A stretch of DNA of 32,128 nt from Rikenella microfusus. Lineage in GTDB: Bacteria; Bacteroidota; Bacteroidia; Bacteroidales; VadinHA17. A program made the translations under genes and the position numbers. The notes under the pieces were generated by a model. That model worked only from the letters and a program-made list of their open reading frames with translations. It had not been told where the DNA came from and searched no databases. This document shows positions 1 to 9,100 of the stretch, in pieces (within the stretch, counting starts at the first letter, position 1; every line of letters begins with the position of its first letter). The stretch covers positions 25,151 to 57,278 of the forward strand of contig DZBJ01000019.1 in assembly GCA_022736275.1 (NCBI GenBank). Reading direction: 5' to 3'.

Positions 1-421
1 GTTCAACCAGGGCTTTATCACCGTGGAGTACCTGGCAGCATCGTCTCTTGACATGGAATACCATTCGCTGACAGAACCGGTTGAGATCAATATCGGTGAG
101 TTCGAAAATCAAGCCATGGAAAAGTACGGCCTGATAAAGGAAATCATTCCCCGTTACAGGTCGACCTACTTCAACCATATTATAGGTGGCTATTCGGCAG
201 GGTACTACAGTTACATCTGGTGTGAACAGCTCGATGCCGATGGTTTCAAGGCCTTCAAGGAGACAGGTGACATCTTCAACAGAGAGGTTGCAACACGTTT
301 CGAGAAGGAGATCCTGGCCCGCAAGGGATCAAAGGATGAGCTTGAGATGTGGATCGCTTTCAGGGGACGCGAGCCGGGCATTGAGGCTCTGCTTGAAAAC
401 CGCGGACTGATTAAAGAGTAA
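1..421 (+). CDS. M3 family metallopeptidase, C-terminal fragment
   Basis: This is the 3' end of a gene that begins before the window; the frame is open from base 2 and ends at the TAA ending at 421. The roughly 139 visible residues match the C-terminal part of peptidyl-dipeptidase Dcp / oligopeptidase F type (M3) zinc peptidases: FNQGF near the edge, LDMEYH, then a YYSYIW...LDADGFKAFKE block close to the end. In this family these helices close the substrate channel. The zinc-binding HExxH motif lies upstream, outside the window, so catalytic competence cannot be judged. Such enzymes cut short peptides or remove dipeptides from C-termini, in the cytoplasm or periplasm. The histidine kinase gene starts 3 bp downstream, so the two may be cotranscribed. 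The family assignment is strong; the exact subfamily is not certain. Confidence 0.88.
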   Translation, partial: FNQGFITVEYLAASSLDMEYHSLTEPVEINIGEFENQAMEKYGLIKEIIPRYRSTYFNHIIGGYSAGYYSYIWCEQLDADGFKAFKETGDIFNREVATRFEKEILARKGSKDELEMWIAFRGREPGIEALLENRGLIKE

Positions 422-424
422 CGG

Positions 425-2533
425 ATGATTTTACAGGTGAGTGTGCTGAAAAAGCTCACGATCACGCTCCTTTGCCTTGTTTTCATCTCAGGCCATGCTT
501 CCGCCGTCACCCCCAGGGTGACCGGGGGTGTGCTTGACCTGAGGCATATACAGCAGGCCGATGAGTTCACCGTCAGAATGAACGGCGACTGGGAGTTCTA
601 TTTCAGCACATTCATCTATGGCACTCCGGGAGAGATTACAGACACCCTGCACCCTGACTGTTACGGCAAGGTGCCGGGCTACTGGAATGAATATACTGTT
701 GACGGTATACGGCTGCCGAGGTTCGGCTACGGAACCTACAGGACCATTATCCTTCTGCCCTCGGGATACCGTGACCGCATGGGCTTTGACATGCCTGTCT
801 TTGATACGTCATACGAGATAGCCATAAACGGCGTCACCATGGCAAGGAACGGAACGCCGGCACGCAGCAGGGACGAATCGATACCGGCATATGAACCTCT
901 CTTCTTCAGCTACACTCCGCAAAAAGATACGCTCGAGCTCCTGGTACGGGTGTCAAACTATGAGCACCGCAGAGGAGGCTTCTGGATGCCCCTCATGGCA
1001 GGCACCTTCCATACCATTCAGACCAATTTCACAAACCAGTGGTTCGTATCAATAGCAGCCTCCGGAATGCTGTTCGCCTCATTCCTCTTCTTTTTTATAT
1101 TCTACATGCTCGACAGGCGCGACAGGAAATTGCTGATGTTCTCTCTCCTGGTGCTCTGTATGGCTCTCAGACCATTTCTCTCTGCGCCGTACCTGATATC
1201 AATTACAGATATGAGGAACTGGGATATGATCGTCAGGGGTGAGTACCTGATCCTTTATACAATGATAGCCTCCGGCGCATGGCTGGCATACATGATATAC
1301 CCCACCCAGGGTTTCAGGAGATTTGCGCTTGCTGTGAATGCAATATTCCTTGGAGGTACTGCCAGCCTGCTGTTTCTGCCTGTATACCTGTTCTCATACA
1401 CGGTATGGGTCATCCAGTCAACAGCCCTGTTAACTCTGCTTTATGCAATAGTAATGAGCCTCAGGGGAGTGATCAACAGAGAATGGCGTGATCTGTTCTA
1501 CCTGATCGGGTTCTCTGCCGTAGGATCAGGGATAGTTTCAGACATTTTGTTTGCCAACGCTCTCGAGGAGAATCAGCAGCTTTATATTCTCCCATTCCTG
1601 ATGCTGATCTTTGTTGTGATCCAGGCTACCCTGCTGATACGTGAATGGATCCGGCGGGGAAAGGAGAGAGAGCAGCTCTCGGCGGAGCTTGAGGAGCTGA
1701 ACCGGAACCTCGAGGACCGGGTCAGGGAGAGAACCAGGGAACTGACTGAAAAGAGTGACGAGCTGAATGCCCGCAATGAGCAGATAGCACAACAGAACAG
1801 GAAGCTCTCCGAGACCATCAGCCTCAAGAACAAGATCTTCTCAGTCATATCACATGACCTGCGCAGCCCTGTGGTAAACATCCTCTACTCCCTTTATCTG
1901 CTCAAGGAGGAGGAATCCCGCGACAAGACCGAATCTCTTGCCGATTCGTGTATCCAGTATTCTCAGATGCTTATAACCCTTCTTGAAAATATGCTTGTAT
2001 GGGGAAGAGGCCAGGAAGACATGATCCGGTATGCTCCTGCAGAAAACGATCTGTCAGACATCATCCTGACCAACATAAGTATTTTGAAGGACAGCGCTGA
2101 CAGGAAAGATATATCGATTAATTTCACGCAGGTAGGCAGATCAAAAGGATGGTTTGACAGGGACCTCGTTGACATCATAATAAGGAACCTGCTCTCCAAT
2201 GCCATCAAGTACACCAACCGCGGAGGCAGGGTGACGGTCCATGTAAAGGAACGCGAAGAGGCTGCCGACCTGGTGGTAATCAGGATATGCGATAACGGCG
2301 TCGGCATCAGTGAGGAGAGGCAGAAAATACTATTTACCGGCAAAGAGATTGACACTACTCAGGGCACTGACTCTGAGAAAGGCACAGGGATAGGACTTAA
2401 GCTGGTGTATGAGCTGGTCACCATCAGCAAAGGCACCATCACCGTTGAGAGCACACCGGGCAGCGGCAGCAGTTTCACAGTAATTCTGCCCGGACCGTCA
2501 CAGGGAAGAAAGAGCAGGGACCTGGTCATCTGA
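425..2533 (+). CDS. 7TMR-DISM sensor histidine kinase
   Basis: A 702-residue membrane sensor kinase. Residues 1-27 look like a signal peptide. Residues 35-195 form a galactose-binding-like periplasmic domain of the 7TMR-DISMED2 type (DWEFYF, PGYW, GYGTYR). About seven hydrophobic segments follow between 205 and 405 (7TMR-DISM). Residues 408-465 are a charged heptad-like coiled coil. The kinase core has the H-box ISHDLRSP with phospho-acceptor His477, the N-box NLLSNAIKYT (588-597), G1 DNGVGIS (623-629) and G2 GTGIGL (653-658). All catalytic motifs are intact. There is no receiver domain and no response regulator gene in the window. It starts 3 bp after the M3 peptidase gene and ends 2 bp from the convergent hcpR-like gene. 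A GTG a few codons downstream of the chosen ATG is an alternative start. The ligand is unknown; carbohydrate-related signals are known for some relatives. Confidence 0.9.
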   Translation: MILQVSVLKKLTITLLCLVFISGHASAVTPRVTGGVLDLRHIQQADEFTVRMNGDWEFYFSTFIYGTPGEITDTLHPDCYGKVPGYWNEYTVDGIRLPRFGYGTYRTIILLPSGYRDRMGFDMPVFDTSYEIAINGVTMARNGTPARSRDESIPAYEPLFFSYTPQKDTLELLVRVSNYEHRRGGFWMPLMAGTFHTIQTNFTNQWFVSIAASGMLFASFLFFFIFYMLDRRDRKLLMFSLLVLCMALRPFLSAPYLISITDMRNWDMIVRGEYLILYTMIASGAWLAYMIYPTQGFRRFALAVNAIFLGGTASLLFLPVYLFSYTVWVIQSTALLTLLYAIVMSLRGVINREWRDLFYLIGFSAVGSGIVSDILFANALEENQQLYILPFLMLIFVVIQATLLIREWIRRGKEREQLSAELEELNRNLEDRVRERTRELTEKSDELNARNEQIAQQNRKLSETISLKNKIFSVISHDLRSPVVNILYSLYLLKEEESRDKTESLADSCIQYSQMLITLLENMLVWGRGQEDMIRYAPAENDLSDIILTNISILKDSADRKDISINFTQVGRSKGWFDRDLVDIIIRNLLSNAIKYTNRGGRVTVHVKEREEAADLVVIRICDNGVGISEERQKILFTGKEIDTTQGTDSEKGTGIGLKLVYELVTISKGTITVESTPGSGSSFTVILPGPSQGRKSRDLVI

Positions 2534-2535
2534 CT

Positions 2536-3207
2536 TTACACGTTCGAGAGCCCAGAAAGACCTTTCGGATCCAGAAGCCTGACCTCAGGTCTTTCAACGG
2601 CTATGAGCCCCTCCTTTTCCATCTCGCCCAAGGCCCTGGCGAGGGAGGGTCGCGTCACACCGAAGAACTCGGATAACTCCTGCTGCGTCCGGTCAATCAT
2701 CACTCTGCCTGATGCAGCCCCGGGTAGTGATGAGAGGTAGTGGGCAAGCTTTCCCTTGATTGTATGGAATGAGAGGAACCTGAGTCTGCCTGAAAGAAAC
2801 AACGCCTTGTTACAGACAACGGTCAGATAATTTGACAGGATGCGGCCGTCATTTCTCATAAGCTTAAGATAGTCGGCTTTGCCTATTATCAGCAGCTCTG
2901 AATCGACGTTGGCTATTACATTGACCGGGTATTTTGCCCCGGTCCCGAAGATAAAAGCCGAGGCTAGTGCCTGCGGCGGATTCACGTCCTCAATCTTGAT
3001 GGTCCGCCCTGCCAGGTCAGTCATCTCCCCCTTTATGCTGCCGGAGATCACAATCATTACAGACAAAATCTCCTCGCCGGAAAGCGCGGCAACAGCACCC
3101 GCATGATAGAACCTTACCCGGTAGTTGACGCTCTCGAGAAGGCTTTCAATTTCAGATTCATCGAGGCCGCTGAAGAGAGGCGACCTGTTCAGCACGGGAA
3201 ACTTCAT
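2536..3207 (-). CDS. hcpR: Crp/Fnr family transcriptional regulator, HcpR-like
   Basis: A 223-residue regulator with an N-terminal cyclic-nucleotide-binding-type beta barrel (about 10-125), a dimerisation helix (about 126-155) and a C-terminal winged helix-turn-helix with TQQELSEFFGVTRPSLARAL (174-193). It has only one cysteine (Cys132), so it lacks the FNR-type iron-sulfur cluster motif. It is divergent from the iron-sulfur protein gene and hcp. The intergenic region holds a perfect CRP-like palindrome at 3240-3255. HcpR proteins control hcp in Desulfovibrio, clostridia and Bacteroidota, and Porphyromonas HcpR is reported to sense nitric oxide through heme. Family membership is read from the sequence; the HcpR identity is inferred from the neighbourhood. 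It ends 2 bp from the convergent histidine kinase gene. The ATG at 3207 gives the normal family length. Confidence 0.88.
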   Translation of the reverse strand: MKFPVLNRSPLFSGLDESEIESLLESVNYRVRFYHAGAVAALSGEEILSVMIVISGSIKGEMTDLAGRTIKIEDVNPPQALASAFIFGTGAKYPVNVIANVDSELLIIGKADYLKLMRNDGRILSNYLTVVCNKALFLSGRLRFLSFHTIKGKLAHYLSSLPGAASGRVMIDRTQQELSEFFGVTRPSLARALGEMEKEGLIAVERPEVRLLDPKGLSGLSNV

Positions 3208-3239
3208 TTTTTTGTTTAAAGTTAAAAAATAATCGGGTT

Positions 3240-3255
3240 TGTAACATATGTTACA
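3240..3255. promoter_or_regulatory. Candidate HcpR operator (16-bp perfect palindrome)
   Basis: TGTAACATATGTTACA is a perfect inverted repeat in the 102-bp divergent region between the Crp/Fnr regulator and the iron-sulfur protein gene. Its half-site resembles known Crp/Fnr-family sites, and as I recall GTAAC/GTTAC-type sites have been proposed for HcpR. Its centre (3247.5) lies 33 bp upstream of the centre of the TAnnTTTG element. That puts it about 40-41 bp upstream of the expected transcription start, the classic class II activator position. It could also affect the divergent regulator gene. Confidence 0.75.
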
Positions 3256-3276
3256 TATCGGGTCTTTTAGTGGGGA

Positions 3277-3284
3277 TACCTTTG
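3277..3284 (+). promoter_or_regulatory. -7 element of the iron-sulfur protein/hcp promoter
   Basis: TACCTTTG matches the Bacteroidota -7 consensus TAnnTTTG exactly. It is 25 bp upstream of the ATG at 3310, giving a predicted start near 3288-3291 and a leader of about 20 nt. No TTTG -33 element is found at the normal 19-21 bp spacing; the palindrome at 3240-3255 sits just upstream of that slot. This suggests a promoter that depends on an activator. Confidence 0.65.
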
Positions 3285-3309
3285 CACTGTAAACAAAGAA
3301 TTAAGCAGG

Positions 3310-4260
3310 ATGCTGAGAGATATAATCAGGATAGATGAGGAGAAGTGCAACGGTTGCGGGCTTTGCGTGCCCAACTGCCATGAGGGAGCCCTCCAGGTAA
3401 TTGACGGAAAGGTAAGGCTTGTCTCTGAACTCATGTGTGACGGTCTGGGTGCATGCATAGGGCATTGTCCGGAGGGTGCAATAACCATCGAGAAGCGTGA
3501 GGCCGAACCGTATGATGAGATAGCCGTCATGAGCGAAATGGCTGGCAAGGGTGCAAACACGGTAACGGCCCACCTCCGGCACCTTAAGGACCATCATGAG
3601 TACGGATATCTTGAAGAGGGAACAACATGGCTTGAGGTTCACAGCAAAGAGCTCTCCTTCAGCATTGATGAGGTTCTGGCTGCTGTCAACGGTGATGGCG
3701 GCAAGGTAAAGGCTCCACACGGAGGGCATGCTGCTCATGGCGAACAGGGTCAGCGAGGTGTCCACGGGCACGGTGAACATGGTCAGCATGGGGCTCACGG
3801 TCACAACGGAGGCAGCTGTCCCGGCAGCAGGGAGAGAGTGATGGCTCCCGCAGCAGTACTTGCCCCGGTGCCGGGGGAGATACCGTCACAGCTGACACAC
3901 TGGCCTGTCCAGATGCACCTGGTAAACCCGAACTCTCCGGTATACAGGGGAGCCGACCTGCTTCTTGCTGCAGACTGCGTGGCATTCTCGCTCGGGTCAT
4001 TTCACAACAGCTTCCTGAAGGGCAAGTCGCTTGCAATAGCCTGCCCGAAACTTGATCACGGTACCGAAACGTACATTGACAAGCTGACTGTCATGATTGA
4101 CACCGCAAAGGTTAATACTATAACAGTAATGATGATGGAGGTGCCATGCTGCGGGGGACTGATCCAAATGGTGCGCGCAGCACTGGCCAGGGCAGCAAGG
4201 AAAGTCCCGGTGAAGGCTATGATTGTAAGCATTGACGGGAAGATCCTCAGCGATGATTGA
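3310..4260 (+). CDS. Hcp-associated 4Fe-4S protein with histidine-rich segment
   Basis: A 316-residue cytoplasmic iron-sulfur protein. The N-terminus is ferredoxin-like: Cys13, 16, 19 and 23 form a complete CxxCxxCxxxC motif, while the second motif has Cys43, 49 and 53 with Leu46 where the second cysteine would be. I recall related hcp-linked ferredoxins with the same CDGLG pattern. The C-terminal domain (about 195-316) has WPVQMHLV, ADCVAF, ACPKLD and a MEVPCCGG motif (Cys280-Cys281), typical of this family. Residues 137-165 are rich in His and Gly and could bind a metal; this segment also joins the two domains. The gene is 47 bp upstream of hcp and likely cotranscribed with it, so a role as electron donor or maturation partner of Hcp is plausible. 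That role is inferred from context. Confidence 0.88.
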   Translation: MLRDIIRIDEEKCNGCGLCVPNCHEGALQVIDGKVRLVSELMCDGLGACIGHCPEGAITIEKREAEPYDEIAVMSEMAGKGANTVTAHLRHLKDHHEYGYLEEGTTWLEVHSKELSFSIDEVLAAVNGDGGKVKAPHGGHAAHGEQGQRGVHGHGEHGQHGAHGHNGGSCPGSRERVMAPAAVLAPVPGEIPSQLTHWPVQMHLVNPNSPVYRGADLLLAADCVAFSLGSFHNSFLKGKSLAIACPKLDHGTETYIDKLTVMIDTAKVNTITVMMMEVPCCGGLIQMVRAALARAARKVPVKAMIVSIDGKILSDD

Positions 4261-4307
4261 ATTTAAATCGAACTTATAAAAATATACCATAATAAAAAAC
4301 TTAAAAA

Positions 4308-5954
4308 ATGAGCATGTTTTGTTATCAGTGTCAGGAAACGGCACAAGGAACCGGATGCGTCGTGAGAGGTGTATGCGGCAAGACGGATGATGTAGCACAG
4401 GTGCAGGATCTCCTTGTATGGGTTGCAAAGGGTATCTCTATCCTGGGTACCATTGCCCGCGGAAACCACTATTCAAGTGCAAAGGTTGACAGGTTCGTGC
4501 AGGAAGCACTTTTCACAACCATCACCAATGCCAACTTTGACAGGGCAAGGATCATTGAACGGATTCATGAGGGAATTGCGCTGAGAGACAAATTCATCAC
4601 TGAAATGAAAGGTCACGGGATAACAATCCCCGGAAACCTGCACCCCTGCACCTCATGGAAACCCGCAAGTGAACAGGATCTTGCAGAGACCGCCGCAAAG
4701 GTTGGCGTACTCATCACTGAGAATGAGGATGTCAGGTCAATGCGGGAGCTGGTGGTCTACGGTGTCAAGGGGATGGCAGCCTATGCTGAGCACGCCGGCA
4801 ACCTCGGTTACAACAGCGATGTGGTTGACGCATTCATGCAGCGGGCTCTTGCCGCCACAACCGATGATACTCTTACTGCAGATCAGCTTGTGGCCCTGGT
4901 TCTTGAGACCGGAAAACACGGCGTGGATGTGATGGCATTGCTTGACAAGGCAAACACCACAACGTACGGAAACCCTGAGATCACCGAAGTCAATATCGGA
5001 GTAAAGAACAACCCTGCCATCCTTATAAGCGGTCATGACATGAAAGACATGGAGGAGTTGCTCAGGCAGACCGAGGGCACTGGGGTTGACGTCTATACGC
5101 ACAGTGAAATGCTCCCTGCAAACTACTACCCGGCATTTAAGAAATACAAACATTTCGTAGGAAACTACGGCAACTCATGGTGGAAGCAGACCACTGAGTT
5201 CGAGACCTTCAACGGTCCGGTGCTCTTTACCACGAACTGTATTGTTCCCCCGCGCGCGAGTTATAAAGACCGAATCTATACTACCGGAGCCTCAGGATAT
5301 GAGGGCTGCACCCACATTCCGGACAGGACACCGGGAAGTGAAAAAGACTTCTCAGTCATAATTGAGCATGCAAAAAGATGTTCACCCCCGACAGAGATTG
5401 AATCAGGGACAATGATCGGAGGCTTCGCCCATAACCAGTTGCTTCAGCTGGCCGACAAGGTTGTTGAGGCAGTTAAAAGCGGTGCAATACGCAAATTCTT
5501 TGTCATGGGCGGATGTGACGGACGCATGAAGAGCCGCAACTATTATACCGAGTTCGCGCAGAAACTGCCGAAAGATACCGTGATCCTTACAGCAGGTTGC
5601 GCCAAGTACAGGTACAACAAGCTGAAGCTGGGCGACATCAACGGCATACCGCGTGTACTTGACGCCGGACAGTGCAATGACTCCTATTCACTTGCCGTGA
5701 TTGCCCTGACACTCAAGGATGTTTTTGGCAAGAATGACATCAACGAGCTCCCTATTGCATATAATATAGCATGGTATGAGCAGAAGGCAGTCATAGTACT
5801 GCTGGCACTCCTGGCCCTTGGAGTTAAGAATATTTACCTGGGGCCGACACTCCCCGGCTTTCTTTCACCAAACGTGGTAAATGTGCTGGTTGAAAAATTC
5901 GGAATCACAGGCATCACCACGCCTGACGAGGATATGAAGATCCTTCTGAACTAA
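4308..5954 (+). CDS. hcp: Hybrid cluster protein (Hcp), class I
   Basis: A 548-residue hybrid cluster protein; the family is described as a hydroxylamine reductase and, more recently, as a high-affinity nitric oxide reductase and S-nitrosylase. The N-terminal cysteines 5, 8, 17 and 23 have the C-x2-C-x8-C-x5-C spacing of class I enzymes from strict anaerobes, so a [4Fe-4S] or related cubane is expected there. By comparison with the Desulfovibrio enzyme, the hybrid cluster ligands are all present: His243, Glu267, Cys311, Cys403 (likely persulfide), Cys431, Cys456, Glu491, and Lys493 nearby. It follows the iron-sulfur protein gene by 47 bp and is followed by a strong terminator. No hcr reductase is present in the window, so the preceding ferredoxin-like protein is the obvious candidate electron donor. 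Probably cytoplasmic. Confidence 0.98.
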   Translation: MSMFCYQCQETAQGTGCVVRGVCGKTDDVAQVQDLLVWVAKGISILGTIARGNHYSSAKVDRFVQEALFTTITNANFDRARIIERIHEGIALRDKFITEMKGHGITIPGNLHPCTSWKPASEQDLAETAAKVGVLITENEDVRSMRELVVYGVKGMAAYAEHAGNLGYNSDVVDAFMQRALAATTDDTLTADQLVALVLETGKHGVDVMALLDKANTTTYGNPEITEVNIGVKNNPAILISGHDMKDMEELLRQTEGTGVDVYTHSEMLPANYYPAFKKYKHFVGNYGNSWWKQTTEFETFNGPVLFTTNCIVPPRASYKDRIYTTGASGYEGCTHIPDRTPGSEKDFSVIIEHAKRCSPPTEIESGTMIGGFAHNQLLQLADKVVEAVKSGAIRKFFVMGGCDGRMKSRNYYTEFAQKLPKDTVILTAGCAKYRYNKLKLGDINGIPRVLDAGQCNDSYSLAVIALTLKDVFGKNDINELPIAYNIAWYEQKAVIVLLALLALGVKNIYLGPTLPGFLSPNVVNVLVEKFGITGITTPDEDMKILLN

Positions 5955-5972
5955 TTAATTCAGACAGCTTTC

Positions 5973-6004
5973 AAAGGGAGTTCCGGAAGAGACTCCCTTT
6001 TTTT
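5973..6004 (+). terminator. Rho-independent terminator after hcp
   Basis: A perfect 9-bp stem (AAAGGGAGT paired with ACTCCCTTT), a 10-base loop, and a run of seven T from 5998. It begins 18 bp after the hcp stop codon and ends the iron-sulfur protein/hcp transcript. Confidence 0.92.
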
Positions 6005-6121
6005 GTATAGGCCTGGCAGTAATAAACATCATTTTCTGCACAGTTATGTTAATTATGAGCATCTTTGGCTAAATTAGTGGTCTGAACCCTCCTGGGAACA
6101 GCCGGACACATCCTGATCAAA

Positions 6122-9100
6122 ATGAGTAAAAAACCTTTGACCACAACTAATGGCGGGCAGTTTTATCTCGGGCTTGACATCGGGTCCGTTTCGCTGAACA
6201 CCGTCCTGCTGGATGAACATTATAACATTATTGAAGATTATTACGACTATGTTCACGGCAAGCCTTTTGATGTGCTGCACAGGCGCCTCTCCGGGCTTTT
6301 GCAGGAACATCCCGCTGAGACAATAAAAGGCGTTGCACTGACAGGCACCGGGGGCAAACTCGCAACCCGACACATAGGCGGAGTCTTCGTTAATGAGATT
6401 ATAGCCCAGGCCACATCAGCCGGCAGGATTTTCCCTGAGGCCCGCACTGTCATTGAGATAGGAGGCGAAGATTCCAAGCTGATAGTTCTTGAGAGGCAAC
6501 CTTCCGATGATTATGCAAGGCTGGTTGATTTTGAGATGAACAGCATCTGTGCCGCGGGTACGGGGTCATTTCTCGACCAGCAGGCGAAGCGCATAGGTGT
6601 ACCCATCGAGAAGGAGTTCGGTGAGATGGCCATGCGTTCCGTCAATCCGCCACGTATAGCCGGGCGCTGCAGCGTCTTTGCCAAGAGCGACATGATACAC
6701 CATCAGCAGTTGGCTACCCCTCTGCATGATATCGTGGCAGGACTCTGTTTTGCCCTCGCAAGGAACTTCCGGAGCACGGTGGCACGCAGCAAGGAGATAA
6801 AAAAACCGGTTATCTTCTCAGGCGGCGTTGCCGCAAACATAGGAATGGTAAGGGCATTCAGGGAGGTACTCGACCTCACCGGCGATGAGCTGATCATACC
6901 TGAACATCACGCCTCAATGGGCGCTATCGGCGCCGTGATGTATGCTTATTCCAACGGTTTGCAGGCAGGTCGTTTTGCCGGGCTGGCAAACCTGGAGGAA
7001 TACCTGGCAGGCAACAGTTCGGATTTCAGCAGCCTGCCACAGTTGCAGGAATCAGGCGCCACCTACAACAAGGAGGTGAAGTTCAGAAAGAACGGCACTG
7101 AGAAAATACCGGTCTACCTGGGCATCGATGTTGGCTCGCTCAGTACAAACGTCGTTCTGATAGATCCCGACCATAACGTGGTTGCAAGGCGATACCTGCC
7201 TACTGCGGGCAAACCTCTTGAAGCCATACAGAAGGGAATGACGGAGATATATGACGAGGTGGGAGAAGCTGTAGAGGTAATCGGGGCAGGAACAACCGGT
7301 TCAGGACGTTATCTTACCGGTGACTTCATCGGCGCCGATGCGATAAGGAATGAGATAACGGCGCAGGCTACAGCCGCAATTGACTATGACCCTACCGTTG
7401 ACACTATCTTTGAGATCGGCGGACAGGATTCCAAGTACATCAGCATTGAGAACGGCGTGGTAACCGACTTTGAGATGAATAAGGTATGCGCCGCAGGTAC
7501 GGGTTCATTCCTGGAGGAGCAGGCTGAGAAACTGAACATCAAGATAATAGATGAGTTCGGATGCATGGCCCTGAAGTCAGAGTCTCCCGTCAAACTCGGC
7601 GACCGCTGTACCGTATTCATGGAGTCTGACCTTAACTCCTTCATGCAGAAGGGCGCCAGGAATGACAATCTTGTTGGCGGCCTCGCCTATTCGATAGTCT
7701 ATAACTACCTCCAGAAGGTGGTGGCTGACCGCAGGGTCGGCGACAAGGTATTCTTCCAGGGAGGAGTGACCAACAACAAGGCGGTGGTAGCTGCCTTCGA
7801 GCAGGTTCTTGGTAAAAAGATCATCATACCTCCTCACTTTGACGTTACAGGGGCTATCGGCGCCGCTATCCTGGCACAGAGATCCATGACCGAAGGACAG
7901 AAGACAACATTCAAAGGCTTCGGCATACGCAATGCCACGTACGAGATCAGCAGGTTCGTCTGTAACAGCTGCGTTAATCACTGCGAGATAAGCAGGGTAA
8001 AGATTGAAGGAGAGGATAAGGCGCTATTCTACGGCGGACGCTGCGAAAAATACGAGACCGACGGCCGTAAGAAGAACACCGGCCACATCCCTAACCTCTT
8101 CAAAAAGAGGATCGAGATGCTCATGGGAGATTACCGTGAGACGGAGCCGGAGGGCAAGCCTGTCGTAGGCATCCCCAGGGCGCTGATGGTCTACTACCAG
8201 CAGTTTCCCTTCTGGAGGACCTTCTTTGAAGAGCTGGGATTCAATGTGGTCATCTCGAGGGAGTCAGACAAGAAACTGATAACACAGTCCATTGAGACCA
8301 TTACCTCCGAGACCTGTCTTCCGGTGGAGCTGATGCACGGGCATGTCATTGACCTGCTTGACAGGGGAGTCGATTATGTCTTTCTTCCGTTCATAGTCAG
8401 CGGCAAATACAAGGAGGGAGATAAAACCTCCAACTCCAACTGTCCCTGGATACAATCATACCCCTTCATGGTGAAGGCTGCCCTCCGGGGCAAGGTTGAT
8501 GATTCGAAGTTCCTCACCCCCACTCTGCACTTCAGGTATTTTGAGCGTGCGCTGGTAAAGGAGCTGACTGCCTTCTTCGGTGACAGGTTCGGCCTCAACG
8601 GTGACAGGATCAGGAAAGCCATCTACAAGGCTGATGGCGTGCAGGTCTCATTTGAGAAGGCACTTGTGGGATACGGTCGTGAGGTGTTGGCCAACATACC
8701 ATCCGGATGCAAGCCGGTGATAATTCTGGGCAGGCCTTATAACAGTGCTGACCCCCATCTTAACCTCAATCTAACCGAGAAGCTGCTGGCGCAGGATGTC
8801 ATGCCTATTCCCCTTGACATGCTTGATCTCTCGCTGTCACTTATCTATGGCAACTACCGTAACATGTACTGGCCCAACGGGCAGAAGATGATTGCAGCAG
8901 CTCAGTATGTCGCCAAAACCGATGGTCTGTATGCAGTCTATATCAGCAACTTCAGGTGCGGACCAGACTCTTTCATCTGGCACTATGTCACCGAGGAGCT
9001 GAAGGGCAAGCCCTTCCTTCACCTGGAGGTTGACGAGCACTCTGCCGACGCCGGTATGGTGACCCGTATCGAGGCATTCCTTGACAGCCTTAAGGGTGCT

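Noticed and set aside
6032..6067. Promoter upstream of the activase gene
   Set aside because: CATCTTTG at 6060-6067 misses the first base of TAnnTTTG and has no good -33 partner, so I did not list it as a feature.
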